Positions 35,341 to 45,018 of a DNA stretch of 64,000 bases are shown piece by piece. Numbering within the stretch: position 1 is the stretch's first letter; the number at the start of each line of letters is the position of its first letter. The DNA lies in the NCBI RefSeq assembly GCF_019331695.1, contig NZ_JAHBBI010000008.1, positions 1 to 64,000 on the forward strand, in the 5' to 3' direction. The notes under the pieces are model-generated. The model was not told the DNA's origin and made no database searches. It saw only the letters and a list, made by a program, of their open reading frames with translations. The position numbers were made by a program, and so were the translations under genes. The stretch comes from Bifidobacterium pluvialisilvae. Its GTDB lineage: Bacteria; Actinomycetota; Actinomycetes; Actinomycetales; Bifidobacteriaceae.

Positions 35341-37021
35341 AGGAGCACAACTTATTCAACACTTTTCGGGCCTTCACCTCATCACGCCCGTTAAATAACA
35401 CGACCACATAATCGCCGGCGTGGATCGGCGTATCGGGGCCGGGCACGAAATCGCGGCTGCCGCGGCGGATAGTGATGATGATCATACCGTCGGGCAGCGG
35501 CACGTTGCGCACCAGCGATCCAGCCATCGGACTGCCGATTTCGACCGGATGCTCGACCACGCCGCTGCGGATCGCGCTCGGCCGCGCGTTGGCCTTGGCG
35601 ATGGTGAAATCGGCATCCTCGATATCGGCGTCATCGATGTCGTGCGTGATGCGGTCGCGGACCGGGCGCCCGTTGCCGTCGACCGAGTCGACGATGATGT
35701 CGTCGCCGATGCCGTGCGCACGCTGATAACGGTCGAGCAGCGCCTCGTATATCGGCTTCGTGCCGCACAGGTCGGAAACGAACAACGCGAGGAACGCGCA
35801 CGTGGCGACCGGCAGCATATGCGTGATGCTGCCCGACATCTCGACGATCAGCAGCACCGACGTGATCGGTGACTTGACTGCCGCCGACAACGTGCCGGCC
35901 ATGCCCATCACCGCGAACACGGAGACGTACCGCGCGTCGAGATGCGCAAAACCGACGAAATACCCGCCGACGGTGGCCACGATGCCGCCGGCCAATGCGC
36001 CGACCGCCAGAATCGGCATGAAAATGCCGCCCGGACAGCCGCTGCCGAAACTCGTGGCCGTGAACGTCATCTTCACAACCAGCAGCACCAGCAGCATCGA
36101 CAGCGCCACGTCGCCCTGCTCCACGAACGCGATGAGATTGCTGCCGCCGCCAAGCGCAAGCGGCAGGAACATGCCGCACGGCAGGGCCACAGCCAACGAG
36201 ATGATAGGCCGGACCGGGGCGGGAATATGGTTCATCAGCGTCTGCATGCCCAGGAGCAGACGATTCATCGCCACGCCGACGACGCCCATCGTCAGCCCCA
36301 ACGGAATCAGCCACCAATACTCCTCGATCGGCAGCTGCTCGACCCTGGTGAAATCAAGGACCGGTTGCAGGCCGAAGCATTGCTTCGCCACGAAATCAGC
36401 GGTGAGCGACGCCGACATGGCGGCGAGCAGAATCGTGGCGGAGAAACTGCGGTGAATCTCCTCCAATGCGAACATCGCGCCGGACAGTGGCGCGCAGAAT
36501 GCGGCGGAAAGCCCGGCCGCCGCGCCGGCCGTCGTCAGGACGTTGCGTTCGATGTCGCTGCGGCCGAGACGACCGGCCGTCATCTGGCTGGTGGCCGCGC
36601 CGATCTGCACCGATGGGCCCTCGCGTCCCATCGACAGGCCGAACAGTCCGCACAACAGGCCGCCCGCGAACCGTACGGCGAGCACCGACCACGATCGCAT
36701 GCGCATGCCGCAGGTGACGACGCCCTCGGTCTGGGGGATGCCGCTGCCCGACGCCATCGGCTCCCAACGCACCAGCCATGCGATGAACAGACCGGCGATG
36801 ACGGCGGCCGCGGCCCACGGCGCGATGTATATGGGATGGTCGCGGAACGTGGCGTACATGACCCGCGCGAACCGCGTGCCGTATTCGATGCCGAGCCGAT
36901 ACAGCACCACGAGCACGCCGACCGCGAATCCACCGATTATGGCCTTTGCGGCGATGCGCCAACGCGCGCGGGCGGAGTCGGAGAGGAAGCGGTGGATCTG
37001 CGATTTCACGGTATTCAGCAT
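35333..37021 (-). CDS. ClC-type chloride channel/antiporter with TrkA-C domain
   Basis: The 562-residue protein has the ClC membrane core (about 25-430). The selectivity motifs are GSGIPQTEG, GREGPSVQIGA with the gating Glu, and GSGCPGGIFMPIL. The GSGIP serine is that of chloride-type ClCs; fluoride-type CLC-F proteins differ there, so despite the crcB neighbours it is probably a Cl-/H+ antiporter. A TrkA-C-like domain (about 480-562, ending VVLFNGRDEVKARK) probably binds a regulatory ligand. The start at 37021 is tentative: an upstream GTG lies inside a family B repeat, and no ribosome site is seen for either. Confidence 0.86.
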   Translation of the reverse strand: MLNTVKSQIHRFLSDSARARWRIAAKAIIGGFAVGVLVVLYRLGIEYGTRFARVMYATFRDHPIYIAPWAAAAVIAGLFIAWLVRWEPMASGSGIPQTEGVVTCGMRMRSWSVLAVRFAGGLLCGLFGLSMGREGPSVQIGAATSQMTAGRLGRSDIERNVLTTAGAAAGLSAAFCAPLSGAMFALEEIHRSFSATILLAAMSASLTADFVAKQCFGLQPVLDFTRVEQLPIEEYWWLIPLGLTMGVVGVAMNRLLLGMQTLMNHIPAPVRPIISLAVALPCGMFLPLALGGGSNLIAFVEQGDVALSMLLVLLVVKMTFTATSFGSGCPGGIFMPILAVGALAGGIVATVGGYFVGFAHLDARYVSVFAVMGMAGTLSAAVKSPITSVLLIVEMSGSITHMLPVATCAFLALFVSDLCGTKPIYEALLDRYQRAHGIGDDIIVDSVDGNGRPVRDRITHDIDDADIEDADFTIAKANARPSAIRSGVVEHPVEIGSPMAGSLVRNVPLPDGMIIITIRRGSRDFVPGPDTPIHAGDYVVVLFNGRDEVKARKVLNKLCSYS

Positions 37022-37378
37022 AGCCCGGGCGGAGGCTATAGGTGAACGGGCGTGGGTGTGCCCGGTCACCTATGGCGCGCCGGTTGTGCGCCGGGTCGCG
37101 CGTCATCGAGGACATATGCCCGTTTTGAGCCCGTTATCGGATTTTGTTATCTCAAAAACGTATGTTTAGCGTCGGTATGTGGGCAATGCACATGAATGTA
37201 ACGCAGTGTATTTAGCATTGGTATTTGTATGTTTGTGCCTTTGCCGGCAGCGTGCCCGAAGCGTATGCGTAGGGTCGTGCGATCCGGTGAAGGAAGCCAG
37301 ACGATAAACGATCGACCGATCGACGCAAACGGTAATCGGTACAACGATATCGATACAACGATAAAAAAGAGGAAACAG
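37022..37378. other. divergent promoter region of the ClC and pdxS genes
   Basis: A single family B arm pair lies at 37041-37070 (ggtgaacgggcg..gcccggtcacc). The rest is AT-richer and should hold both promoters. Repeats of acaacgata occur close to pdxS (37341-37370). No gene was found. Confidence 0.5.
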
Positions 37379-38254
<876 letters not shown>

Positions 38255-38298
38255 TTGCTTTTTCGGTGTGAGGTTTCGGTTTCGACCGGCGTTTTTTC

Positions 38299-38321
38299 GG
38301 CTCCCCTCGTCGAGGGGAGCC
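38299..38321. repeat. family H palindrome in the pdxS-pdxT gap
   Basis: GGCTCCCCTCGTCGAGGGGAGCC has perfect 11-bp arms. The same ggctcccct/aggggagcc pair is found at 39071-39093 and, decayed, at 22975-23030 and 46098-46146. Confidence 0.75.
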
Positions 38322-38358
38322 ATTGATATGTACCGTTTTTACGTAAAAGGACACGACA

Positions 38359-38979
38359 TTGGTAGTAGCCGTTGAATACATCTCCAAGGAGGAGTCGTCC
38401 GAGGCCGAAAGCGCCAAGCACGGCGTGACCGGCATCCTCGCCGTACAGGGCGCGTTCGCCGAACACGCCGCCATGCTCGACCGGCTTGGCGCCCAGTGGA
38501 AGCTGCTGCGCGCGGCCGAGGATTTCGACGATTCCATCGACCGTGTGATCCTGCCCGGCGGCGAATCGACCACGCAGGGCAAGCTGCTGCATTCCACCGG
38601 ACTGTTCGAGAAGATCGCCGCGCATATCGCCGCCGGCAAGCCCGTGTTCGGCACCTGCGCCGGCATGATCCTGCTCGCGAAGAAGCTCGACAACGACGAC
38701 AACGTGTATTTCGGCGCGCTTGACGCCGTCGTGCGCCGTAACGCGTACGGCCGTCAGCTCGGCTCGTTCGCCGCGACCGCCGATTTCGGCGACATCAAGG
38801 ACTTCCCGCTGGTGTTCATCCGCGGACCGTTCGTCGTGTCGGTCGGCTCGGAGGCCACGGTCGAGACCGAGGTGAACGGCAACGTGGTCGGTCTGCGTCA
38901 GGGCCGGATTCTGGCGACGGCGTTCCATCCCGAACTCACCGACGACACCCGGATTCATGAGCTGTTCCTGAGCCTGTGA
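38359..38979 (+). CDS. pdxT: pyridoxal 5'-phosphate synthase, glutaminase subunit
   Basis: The 206-residue class I glutamine amidotransferase supplies ammonia to PdxS. The triad is visible: the Cys in GTCAGMILLA and the His/Glu in AFHPELTDD, with PGGESTTQGK contacting glutamine. The start is TTG at 38359, preceded by AAAGGA with normal spacing; no ATG gives a complete N-terminus with a ribosome site. The N-terminal 20 residues are an unusual acidic extension before the family opening GILAVQGAFAEH. Confidence 0.95.
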   Translation: MVVAVEYISKEESSEAESAKHGVTGILAVQGAFAEHAAMLDRLGAQWKLLRAAEDFDDSIDRVILPGGESTTQGKLLHSTGLFEKIAAHIAAGKPVFGTCAGMILLAKKLDNDDNVYFGALDAVVRRNAYGRQLGSFAATADFGDIKDFPLVFIRGPFVVSVGSEATVETEVNGNVVGLRQGRILATAFHPELTDDTRIHELFLSL

Positions 38980-38995
38980 GGCTGAGCCGTTAAGC

Positions 38996-39093
38996 GGGCA
39001 GTCCGGTGGACTGCCCGTAGGCGATGCGAGCGCGATATATCGAGCGCGAGATGGGTACCGTCTTAGCAAAGGCTCCCCTCTGTGAGGGGAGCC
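38996..39093. repeat. family G element followed by a family H palindrome
   Basis: GGGCAGTCCGGTGGACTGCCC (38996-39016) is followed by gcgagcgcgatatatcgagcgcgag. The same order of words, reverse-complemented, recurs twice downstream of the MHS transporter (52395-52590). The family H palindrome at 39071-39093 ends just before the convergent aldehyde dehydrogenase gene. Confidence 0.65.
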
Positions 39094-39115
39094 AAAGGAG
39101 TGAAGGTTCAAACGA

Positions 39116-40504
39116 TCAGAACGGACCGTCGATGTCGGCCACGGCGACGACCTTCTGGTTCACGAACTCCTTGAGTCCAAGATCGAGCAGCTCATGGCCG
39201 TATCCGGAGTTCTTCACGCCGCCGAACGGGATGTCCGCGGCGACGACGGTCGGATGGTTAATGGCGACCATGCCGGTGTCGAGACGGCGCGCCACCTGCT
39301 GGGCGCGGTGGATGTCCGAGCTGAATACGGAACCGCCAAGGCCGAACGGGGAATCGTTGGCGATGCGGATGGCGTCGTCCTCGTCCTTGGCGCGGTACAC
39401 CTGCGCCACCGGTCCGAAGAACTCGGTGTGGAAGGCGTCGTTGTCCTCGGTGATGTCGGTGACGATCGCCGGACGGAAGAACGCACCCTGTTCGGGCACG
39501 TCGGCCAGATACTCCACCTTGGCACCCTGCTCCACTGCAGAAGCCACCTGGCGCTTCAGGGTTTCCACGGCTCCGGCGCTCGACAGCGGCGCGAGCGTGG
39601 TCTTCGGGTCGGTCGGATCTCCCGCCACCAGCTTCGCGGTGCCTTCGCGGTAACGTGCGAGGAACCGGTCGTATACGGATTCGTCGATGATGAGACGCTT
39701 CGAGGAGACGCACACCTGACCGGCGTTCCAGTTGCGGCCGAACACTGCCCAGTCGGCGGCCTTCTCCACATCGGCGTCGTCCAGCACGATGAACGCGTCG
39801 GCGCCGCCGAGCTCCAGCGTGCTCTTCTTCAGATGCTTCGCGGCGAGCGAGGCCACATGCCCGCCGGCCTTCTCCGAGCCGGTGAGCGCCACGCCGCGCA
39901 CGACCGGGCTGGCGATCACATGCTCGGTGAGGTCATGCGGCAGATACAGGTTGGTGAGCAGTCCCTTGGGCGCCCCCGCCTCGAGGAACAGCTGCTCCAT
40001 GCGGGCCGCGCTCTGCGGTACGTTCGACGCGTGCTTGAGCACCACGACGTTGCCGGCGGTCGCCTGCGGCGCAGTGATGCGCACGACCTGGTAGTACGGG
40101 AAGTTCCACGGTTCCACGGCGAAGATTACGCCCATCGGGTCGTTGACCAACTGCACGTCGGTGTCGCCGTAGCCCTTCGCCGGGAGCAGACGCGGGGACA
40201 GCAGCTCCTCGCCGTGCTCCACGTAGTAGCGCAGCATGGCCACGCACAGGTCGACTTCGGCCTCGGCCTCGGCGGTGATCTTGCCCATTTCCAGAGTGAG
40301 CGTGGAGGCGTAGTCGCTGCGGTTGTTCTCCAGGATCTCCGCGGCCTTGGCCAGCACGGCCACACGCTCAGCGATCGGCTTCTCCTTCCACTCGAGGAAC
40401 GTGGCGTGCGCGGTCTTCAGCGCGGCGTCCACCTCGGCCTCGGTGGCATCAGGAAACGTCTTGATGGTTTGTTCGGTGTATGGATCGATGGTGGCGTATG
40501 CCAT
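39116..40504 (-). CDS. NAD(P)-dependent aldehyde dehydrogenase, succinate-semialdehyde type, copy 1
   Basis: The 462-residue cytosolic enzyme belongs to the ALDH superfamily. The general-base Glu lies in LELGGADAF and the nucleophilic Cys in NAGQVCVSSKR. EPWNFPYYQVVR and the GSEKAGG segment complete the cofactor site, and the C-terminus has ENDAFHTEFFGPVAQV. It groups by pattern with short succinate-semialdehyde dehydrogenases, but the true aldehyde is not known. AAAGGGGAA precedes the ATG. Two LacI-like operator words lie upstream (40592-40606 and 40760-40777). A paralogue follows at 41058-42428 in the same orientation. Confidence 0.88.
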   Translation of the reverse strand: MAYATIDPYTEQTIKTFPDATEAEVDAALKTAHATFLEWKEKPIAERVAVLAKAAEILENNRSDYASTLTLEMGKITAEAEAEVDLCVAMLRYYVEHGEELLSPRLLPAKGYGDTDVQLVNDPMGVIFAVEPWNFPYYQVVRITAPQATAGNVVVLKHASNVPQSAARMEQLFLEAGAPKGLLTNLYLPHDLTEHVIASPVVRGVALTGSEKAGGHVASLAAKHLKKSTLELGGADAFIVLDDADVEKAADWAVFGRNWNAGQVCVSSKRLIIDESVYDRFLARYREGTAKLVAGDPTDPKTTLAPLSSAGAVETLKRQVASAVEQGAKVEYLADVPEQGAFFRPAIVTDITEDNDAFHTEFFGPVAQVYRAKDEDDAIRIANDSPFGLGGSVFSSDIHRAQQVARRLDTGMVAINHPTVVAADIPFGGVKNSGYGHELLDLGLKEFVNQKVVAVADIDGPF

Positions 40505-40591
40505 GGCATTCCCCTTTCGGCTGTCGTCATCGGCAACCAGTTGTTAATGATATTGACGATTGAACGTCGTTGGCAGCGTTTCCGCTAAATA

Positions 40592-40606
40592 TGAAAGCGC
40601 TTACCA
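40592..40606. promoter_or_regulatory. LacI-type operator-like site before aldehyde dehydrogenase 1
   Basis: TGAAAGCGCTTACCA has the central AGCGCTT of LacI-family sites and lies about 90 bases before the start codon. The stretch 40505-41003 holds no gene; its small open frames lack ribosome sites. Confidence 0.45.
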
Positions 40607-40759
40607 AAGAACGGTGTCATATTGTCTCAATGGTCGAAGTCGTATATAATGTGATGTCATTTTCAATGAATCATTGAAACGTATGGCGTATGAGCGCATT
40701 TTGCATCATGGCGGCGAGTGTGCCTCGACCGGTGTTGCTCGCTGCTGTTGCTCCATATA

Positions 40760-40777
40760 TGGAAAACGCTTACCGAA
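40760..40777. promoter_or_regulatory. second LacI-type operator-like site
   Basis: TGGAAAACGCTTACCGAA resembles the site at 40592, in the same orientation and 168 bases further from the gene. Confidence 0.4.
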
Positions 40778-41003
40778 AATTCGCCATCACAAACCCCACT
40801 TCAGGCAAATCCTCCGGTATGCAACGAAAGGTACGGTCGAACGTGCACGCCGATCTGATGTCGATTACGGATTGTTTTTCGAGTACGTCATCGTTGCCCC
40901 TTTCGATCGTCAGCATTGACGGTAGTGAAATCCGACACAATCATTATGCGGACATGACGATGAGCTATGCCAATAGGTTGCCAACGTTTTCGTGGCAATC
41001 CGC

Positions 41004-41042
41004 GCCTGGACCGCGGCGCCGGTTCGGCGTCGCGGTCCAGGC
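41004..41042 (-). terminator. terminator of aldehyde dehydrogenase 2
   Basis: GCCTGGACCGCG at 41004 pairs with CGCGGTCCAGGC ending at 41042, 15 bases after the minus-strand stop codon. No strong T-run is present. Confidence 0.65.
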
Positions 41043-41057
41043 GGAACCTCATCGTGC

Positions 41058-42428
41058 CTATCCGTTGATGACGACCTTCTGGTTGAGGAACTCCTTCAAT
41101 CCGAGGTCGATGAGCTCATGACCGTAGCCGGAGTTCTTCACGCCGCCGAAGGGGATGTCCGGGCCGGAGGCGCTGGCGCGGTTGATGGTCACCATGCCGG
41201 TGTCGAGTTGGCGGGCGATCTCCTGCGCATGATGGATGTCGGTCGTGAACACCGAACCACCCAATCCATACGGGCAGTCGTTGGCGATGCGAATGGCGTC
41301 GGCCTCGTCCTTCGCGCGATACAGTTGCGCGACCGGTCCGAAAATCTCGGTGCGCGTGGCCTCGGAACCTTCGGGAATGTCGGTGATCAGCGCCGACGGG
41401 AAGAAATTCCCCTCTTTCGGAACGTCGACGAGATACTCGATTTTCGCGCCCTGCGCCACGATGTCCGCCACCTGCTGCTCGACCTGGCGCTTGGCCGTGG
41501 CGCTGGAGAGCGGCGCCAGCGTGGTCTTCGGATCGGCGGGATCGCCCGGCACGAGTTTCGCCGCCTCCGCGCGGTACCGCTTGACGAACTCGTCGTAGAC
41601 CGCGTCGACGACGATGAAACGCTTCGACGACACGCATACCTGGCCGGCGTTGCGGTTGCGTCCGCGCACGGCCCATTCGGCTGCCGACTGGATGTCGGCG
41701 TCCTCCAGCACGATGAACGCGTCCATGCCGCCGAGTTCCAGCGTGCTCTTCTTGAGATGCTTGCCGGCCAGCGACGCGATGATCGCGCCGGCCTTCTCCG
41801 ACCCGGTGAGCGCCACGCCGCGCACGTACGGACTGGCGATCACGTGTTCCGTCAGGTCATGCGGCAGGTACAGATTCGTGAACACGCCCTTGGGGGCGCC
41901 GGCCTCGAGGAACAGCCGCTCCATGAGCGCGGCGCACTGCGGCACGTTCGACGCGTGCTTGAGCATGACGACGTTGCCGGCGGCCAACTGCGGCGCGGCC
42001 ACGCGAATGACCTGATAATACGGGAAGTTCCACGGTTCGACGGCGAAGATGATGCCCGTCGGATCGTTGACGAGATGCACGTCGGTCTCGCCGAATCCCT
42101 GCGTGAGCAGCATTCGCGGTCGCAGCAGGTCCTTCGTGTGCTCCACGTAGTATCGCAGGATCGCCACGCAGACGCTGACCTCGGCCTGCGCCTCCGACAT
42201 GATCTTGCCCATCTCGGTGGTGAGCATCTCGGCGTATTCGTTGCGTTCGGCCTCGAGAATCGACGCCGCCTTGTCGAGGACGAACGTGCGTTCCTCGATC
42301 GGCTCGTTCTTCCAGACGCCGAATATGGCGTGCGCGGCTTCAAGGGCCGCGTCCACCTCCTCGCGCGTTGCGGTGGGGAACGTCTTCAGGGTTTCGCCGG
42401 TGTAGGGATTGACTGTTGCGTATGCCAT
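41058..42428 (-). CDS. NAD(P)-dependent aldehyde dehydrogenase, succinate-semialdehyde type, copy 2
   Basis: The 456-residue paralogue of the gene at 39116 has the same ALDH motifs: EPWNFPYYQVIR, GSEKAGA, LELGGMDAF and NAGQVCVSSKRF with the catalytic Cys. Start (MAYAT) and end (LDLGLKEFLNQKVV) line up with copy 1, so the pair is an old tandem duplication. About one third of residues differ by eye, so different aldehydes are likely. GAGGAGG precedes the ATG. Copy 1 has its own long upstream region and terminator-like hairpin, so the two are probably separate units. Confidence 0.88.
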   Translation of the reverse strand: MAYATVNPYTGETLKTFPTATREEVDAALEAAHAIFGVWKNEPIEERTFVLDKAASILEAERNEYAEMLTTEMGKIMSEAQAEVSVCVAILRYYVEHTKDLLRPRMLLTQGFGETDVHLVNDPTGIIFAVEPWNFPYYQVIRVAAPQLAAGNVVMLKHASNVPQCAALMERLFLEAGAPKGVFTNLYLPHDLTEHVIASPYVRGVALTGSEKAGAIIASLAGKHLKKSTLELGGMDAFIVLEDADIQSAAEWAVRGRNRNAGQVCVSSKRFIVVDAVYDEFVKRYRAEAAKLVPGDPADPKTTLAPLSSATAKRQVEQQVADIVAQGAKIEYLVDVPKEGNFFPSALITDIPEGSEATRTEIFGPVAQLYRAKDEADAIRIANDCPYGLGGSVFTTDIHHAQEIARQLDTGMVTINRASASGPDIPFGGVKNSGYGHELIDLGLKEFLNQKVVING

Positions 42429-42701
42429 CGTTGGGCCTCCTCACATGTGCCGCGCCGGCGGATGATGCGTGGCGTCGCGTTGTGCGCCGTTGCGTCGCAT
42501 GGTGTGAAGCGGCGCATTGCTGCGTTGCGCGTGATGCACGTGGCATGGCTCGCATGATGCCGGGCGTGGTACTTCGTGTTCCTACATGTTCCATTGTCGC
42601 GCGGAGTATGCGTTTTGGCGAATATATTGCCGCGAATGCCCGTGTGATTTCGTGCAACGCGGGGGTGGTCGCTGCTGTGGCGGATGGCCGGGCCGCGCCG
42701 C
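42429..42701. other. intergenic stretch upstream of aldehyde dehydrogenase 2
   Basis: This should contain the minus-strand promoter of the gene. Words such as gcgttgcg and gcatgatgc recur irregularly. No gene or clear operator was found. Confidence 0.35.
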
Positions 42702-42946
42702 GTGACGGGGCGCGGGGAACGATTGGTATCAAGCGTGACTCGGTGCGGGTTTGTGACATGGTGCGGTTTTGGTGTGACCGGGTGCGGGTACGCCTGGTCA
42801 CGGGTGGTTGGGAGCCCTTGTTTTGCAACGTTTTGCGGTTGGCGTGACATGGCGCGGCTGTGCCCAGTCACGATACGGTGCACCCGGTCACGCCTCCGCA
42901 CCCGGTCACGCCTCCGCACCGGGGCACACCGCCGCACCCGGTCACG
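42702..42946. repeat. palindromic repeat family B, long copy
   Basis: gtgacggggcgcgg, gtgactcggtgcggg, gtgaccgggtgcggg and several cccggtcac words surround the shared core cccttgttttgcaacgttttg (about 42817-42837). The right part has four spaced caccc/ccggtcacg units. Confidence 0.7.
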
Positions 42947-43009
42947 GCACCGTGCCTATTCGCCTCGCGTATCCGTGCCCTGTACCTCGTCCCACCTGCC
43001 ATCATCATC

Positions 43010-43023
43010 AGTAACTAGTTACT
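43010..43023. promoter_or_regulatory. perfect 14-bp palindrome upstream of GPH transporter 2
   Basis: AGTAACTAGTTACT is fully self-complementary and lies 20 bases before the LacI-like operator. It may be a second regulator's site. Confidence 0.35.
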
Positions 43024-43042
43024 CATAACGGAAAGCAAACAT

Positions 43043-43060
43043 TTGTGATACCGTTCACAA
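43043..43060. promoter_or_regulatory. LacI-family operator-like palindrome before GPH transporter 2
   Basis: TTGTGATACCGTTCACAA has a CG centre and arms matching at 8 of 9 positions. The gene starts 230 bases downstream, so a long leader would follow. Confidence 0.5.
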
Positions 43061-43290
43061 CCGCGATATTACAGGGCTATAACAAACGCCGTCATTTATA
43101 AACAATGCGCAACGAAACGGCTTCGGAACGATAACATCCGGCCGTTTCCAAAAAATGCAGCGATAACCTTTTCCCCGACGTCGGCAAGCAAGAGGCAAGC
43201 ATGCGCACGTGCACAGCGTCGGCAACGCCAGGCACGCTACGAAAAACGACGCCGTAACAGAGGAAACGCAAAGCAAAGGGGCGACAACCA

Positions 43291-44742
43291 ATGTCGGCTA
43301 CAACGAGGAACGCCAGCGCCGCGACGAGCGCGGTCCATGGCACCGTTACGGGAAAGAAATTCGACGGGGTACTGCCCGTCAAGGAGAAGATCGCCTATCT
43401 GAGCACTGATATGGCGGGCAACCTGCTGTACTCTTCGCTCGGCACCTACATCATGTTCTTCTACACCGACGTGTTCGGCATCACCGCCGCCGCGGCCGGC
43501 TGGATTCTCCTCATCGCCCGTATCGGCGACTGCATCTCCGCCCCGGTGTGGGGTTCCATCGTGGACCACACCAAGACCAAGTGGGGCCAGAGCCGTCCGT
43601 TCTTCCTGTGGATGTGCGTGCCGTTCGCCATCACCGTGTTCCTCGCGTTCACCGCGCCGAACCTGCCTCCGATGGGCAAGGCCGTGTACGCCGCCGTCAC
43701 CTACATCGTGGCCGCCGGCCTCGTGTACACCGGCATCCAGACGCCGATCACCGCCATCCTCTCCAACCTCACGCCCGACCCGGCCGAGCGCGTGAAGGCC
43801 AACACGTTCCGTCTCTCCGGCGGTCTGTTCGGCACGTTCATCACCGCCGTCTGCACGATTCCGCTGGTCAACTGGGCCGGCAAGGCGCTCACCGGCGCCA
43901 CCAACCAGAAGGTCGGCTTCATGGTCACGTTCGCCCTGTACGGCGTGATCGCCATCGCCCTGCTGCTCTTCGCGTTCCGCAACATCCGCGAGCACAACTA
44001 CGATCCCAAGACCCAGAACCCGCTGCCGTTCAAGGAAAGCCTGCACGCCATCAAGGGCAACTGGCCGTGGATCATCCTCATCGTCGCGTTCGTCATCTTC
44101 TGGATCGCGCAGGAGGACCGCATGTCCGTGGCCGTGTACTACGCCAAGTACAACCTGAACAACGAGAACCTCGCCACCATCCTCAACGGCATGCAGATCC
44201 TCGGTCTCATCACCACGTTCCTCATCCCCGTGATCTCCAAGAAGCTCGGCAAGGCCGGCAAGACCGACACGATGATCGCCGGCATGGTCATGGCCATCAT
44301 CGGCCAGCTGCTGCTGCTCACCGCATCGCACAGCTTCGCCCTGTTCGTCGTGTTCTGGGCCATCTCCATCCTCGGTGCCGCCATGGCGCTCGCCATGCCG
44401 TTCGCCATGCTCGCCGACACGGTCGACTATGGCGAATACAAGAACGGCATCCGTGCGGCCGGTCTGCTTTCCGCCGTCGGCGCCTCCTTCTGCATCCAGT
44501 TCGGTTCCGGCCTCGGCAACCTGATCCCGTCGAAGATCATGGCCGCCGCCGGCTACGTCGCCAACCAGACGCAGACCCCCGCCGCGCTCAACGCCATCCA
44601 GTTCTGCTTCATCTGGCTGCCGGTGATCGTGTACGCCGTCGTGATCGTGATCATGCTCGGCTACCGTCACTTCGAGAAGAACGAGCCGTTCATCCGCGCC
44701 GAACTCGCCAAGCGTCGCGCCGCCGCCGACGCCGCCGCGTGA
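43291..44742 (+). CDS. sugar:cation symporter, GPH family, copy 2
   Basis: The 483-residue transporter has about 12 helices and a 30-residue hydrophilic N-terminus. RIGDCISAPVWGSIVDHTKTKWG is the family motif, PITAILSNLTPD is the helix 4-5 loop and DTVDYGEYKNGIRAAGLL is the conserved C-terminal part. No IIA domain is present. It is only distantly similar to the transporter at 16539, so the sugars probably differ. AAAGGGG precedes the ATG. A LacI-like operator at 43043 suggests sugar-dependent control. No glycosidase is adjacent. Confidence 0.88.
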   Translation: MSATTRNASAATSAVHGTVTGKKFDGVLPVKEKIAYLSTDMAGNLLYSSLGTYIMFFYTDVFGITAAAAGWILLIARIGDCISAPVWGSIVDHTKTKWGQSRPFFLWMCVPFAITVFLAFTAPNLPPMGKAVYAAVTYIVAAGLVYTGIQTPITAILSNLTPDPAERVKANTFRLSGGLFGTFITAVCTIPLVNWAGKALTGATNQKVGFMVTFALYGVIAIALLLFAFRNIREHNYDPKTQNPLPFKESLHAIKGNWPWIILIVAFVIFWIAQEDRMSVAVYYAKYNLNNENLATILNGMQILGLITTFLIPVISKKLGKAGKTDTMIAGMVMAIIGQLLLLTASHSFALFVVFWAISILGAAMALAMPFAMLADTVDYGEYKNGIRAAGLLSAVGASFCIQFGSGLGNLIPSKIMAAAGYVANQTQTPAALNAIQFCFIWLPVIVYAVVIVIMLGYRHFEKNEPFIRAELAKRRAAADAAA

Positions 44743-44809
44743 GTCGCACGTGATGCTCGCATGAGTTGCGTGTGAACCGGGCGCCGGTTATAACGCATCC
44801 ATGCAACAC

Positions 44810-44890
44810 AACCTACGCGTAGGATTGCTACGCGTAGGTTTTTGCGTATTCGCGAGTAAAACCCTACGCTGGTGTGGCTCGGCGTAGGGT
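44810..44890 (+). terminator. tandem terminator hairpins after GPH transporter 2
   Basis: AACCTACGCGTAG pairs with CTACGCGTAGGTT and runs into TTTTT (44810-44843). A second hairpin, AACCCTACGC with GCGTAGGGTT, follows at 44860-44890. The shared ctacgc words suggest duplication. Confidence 0.8.
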
Positions 44891-45018
44891 TCTACGCAAG
44901 CGTGCGTTGTAACCGACGTGCTGTCCGTGTTGTTTTGGGATGACGATTGTCTGATTACGGCCGTTGGATTACGGCCGTCTTGGGATGACGACGTTGAGAC
45001 GATACGACGGGGAGTAAA

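Noticed and set aside
35333-37021. Assignment of the ClC protein as a fluoride-specific CLC-F
   Set aside because: It has the GSGIP serine of chloride-type ClCs and lies on the opposite strand from the riboswitch, so the crcB neighbourhood alone is not enough.
40674-41121. Small open frames between the two aldehyde dehydrogenases
   Set aside because: They overlap operator-like sites and a terminator, have no ribosome sites and show no recognisable domain.
42416-43014. Several overlapping frames upstream of GPH transporter 2
   Set aside because: They are translations of the family B repeat, rich in Arg/Thr/His, with no ribosome site.
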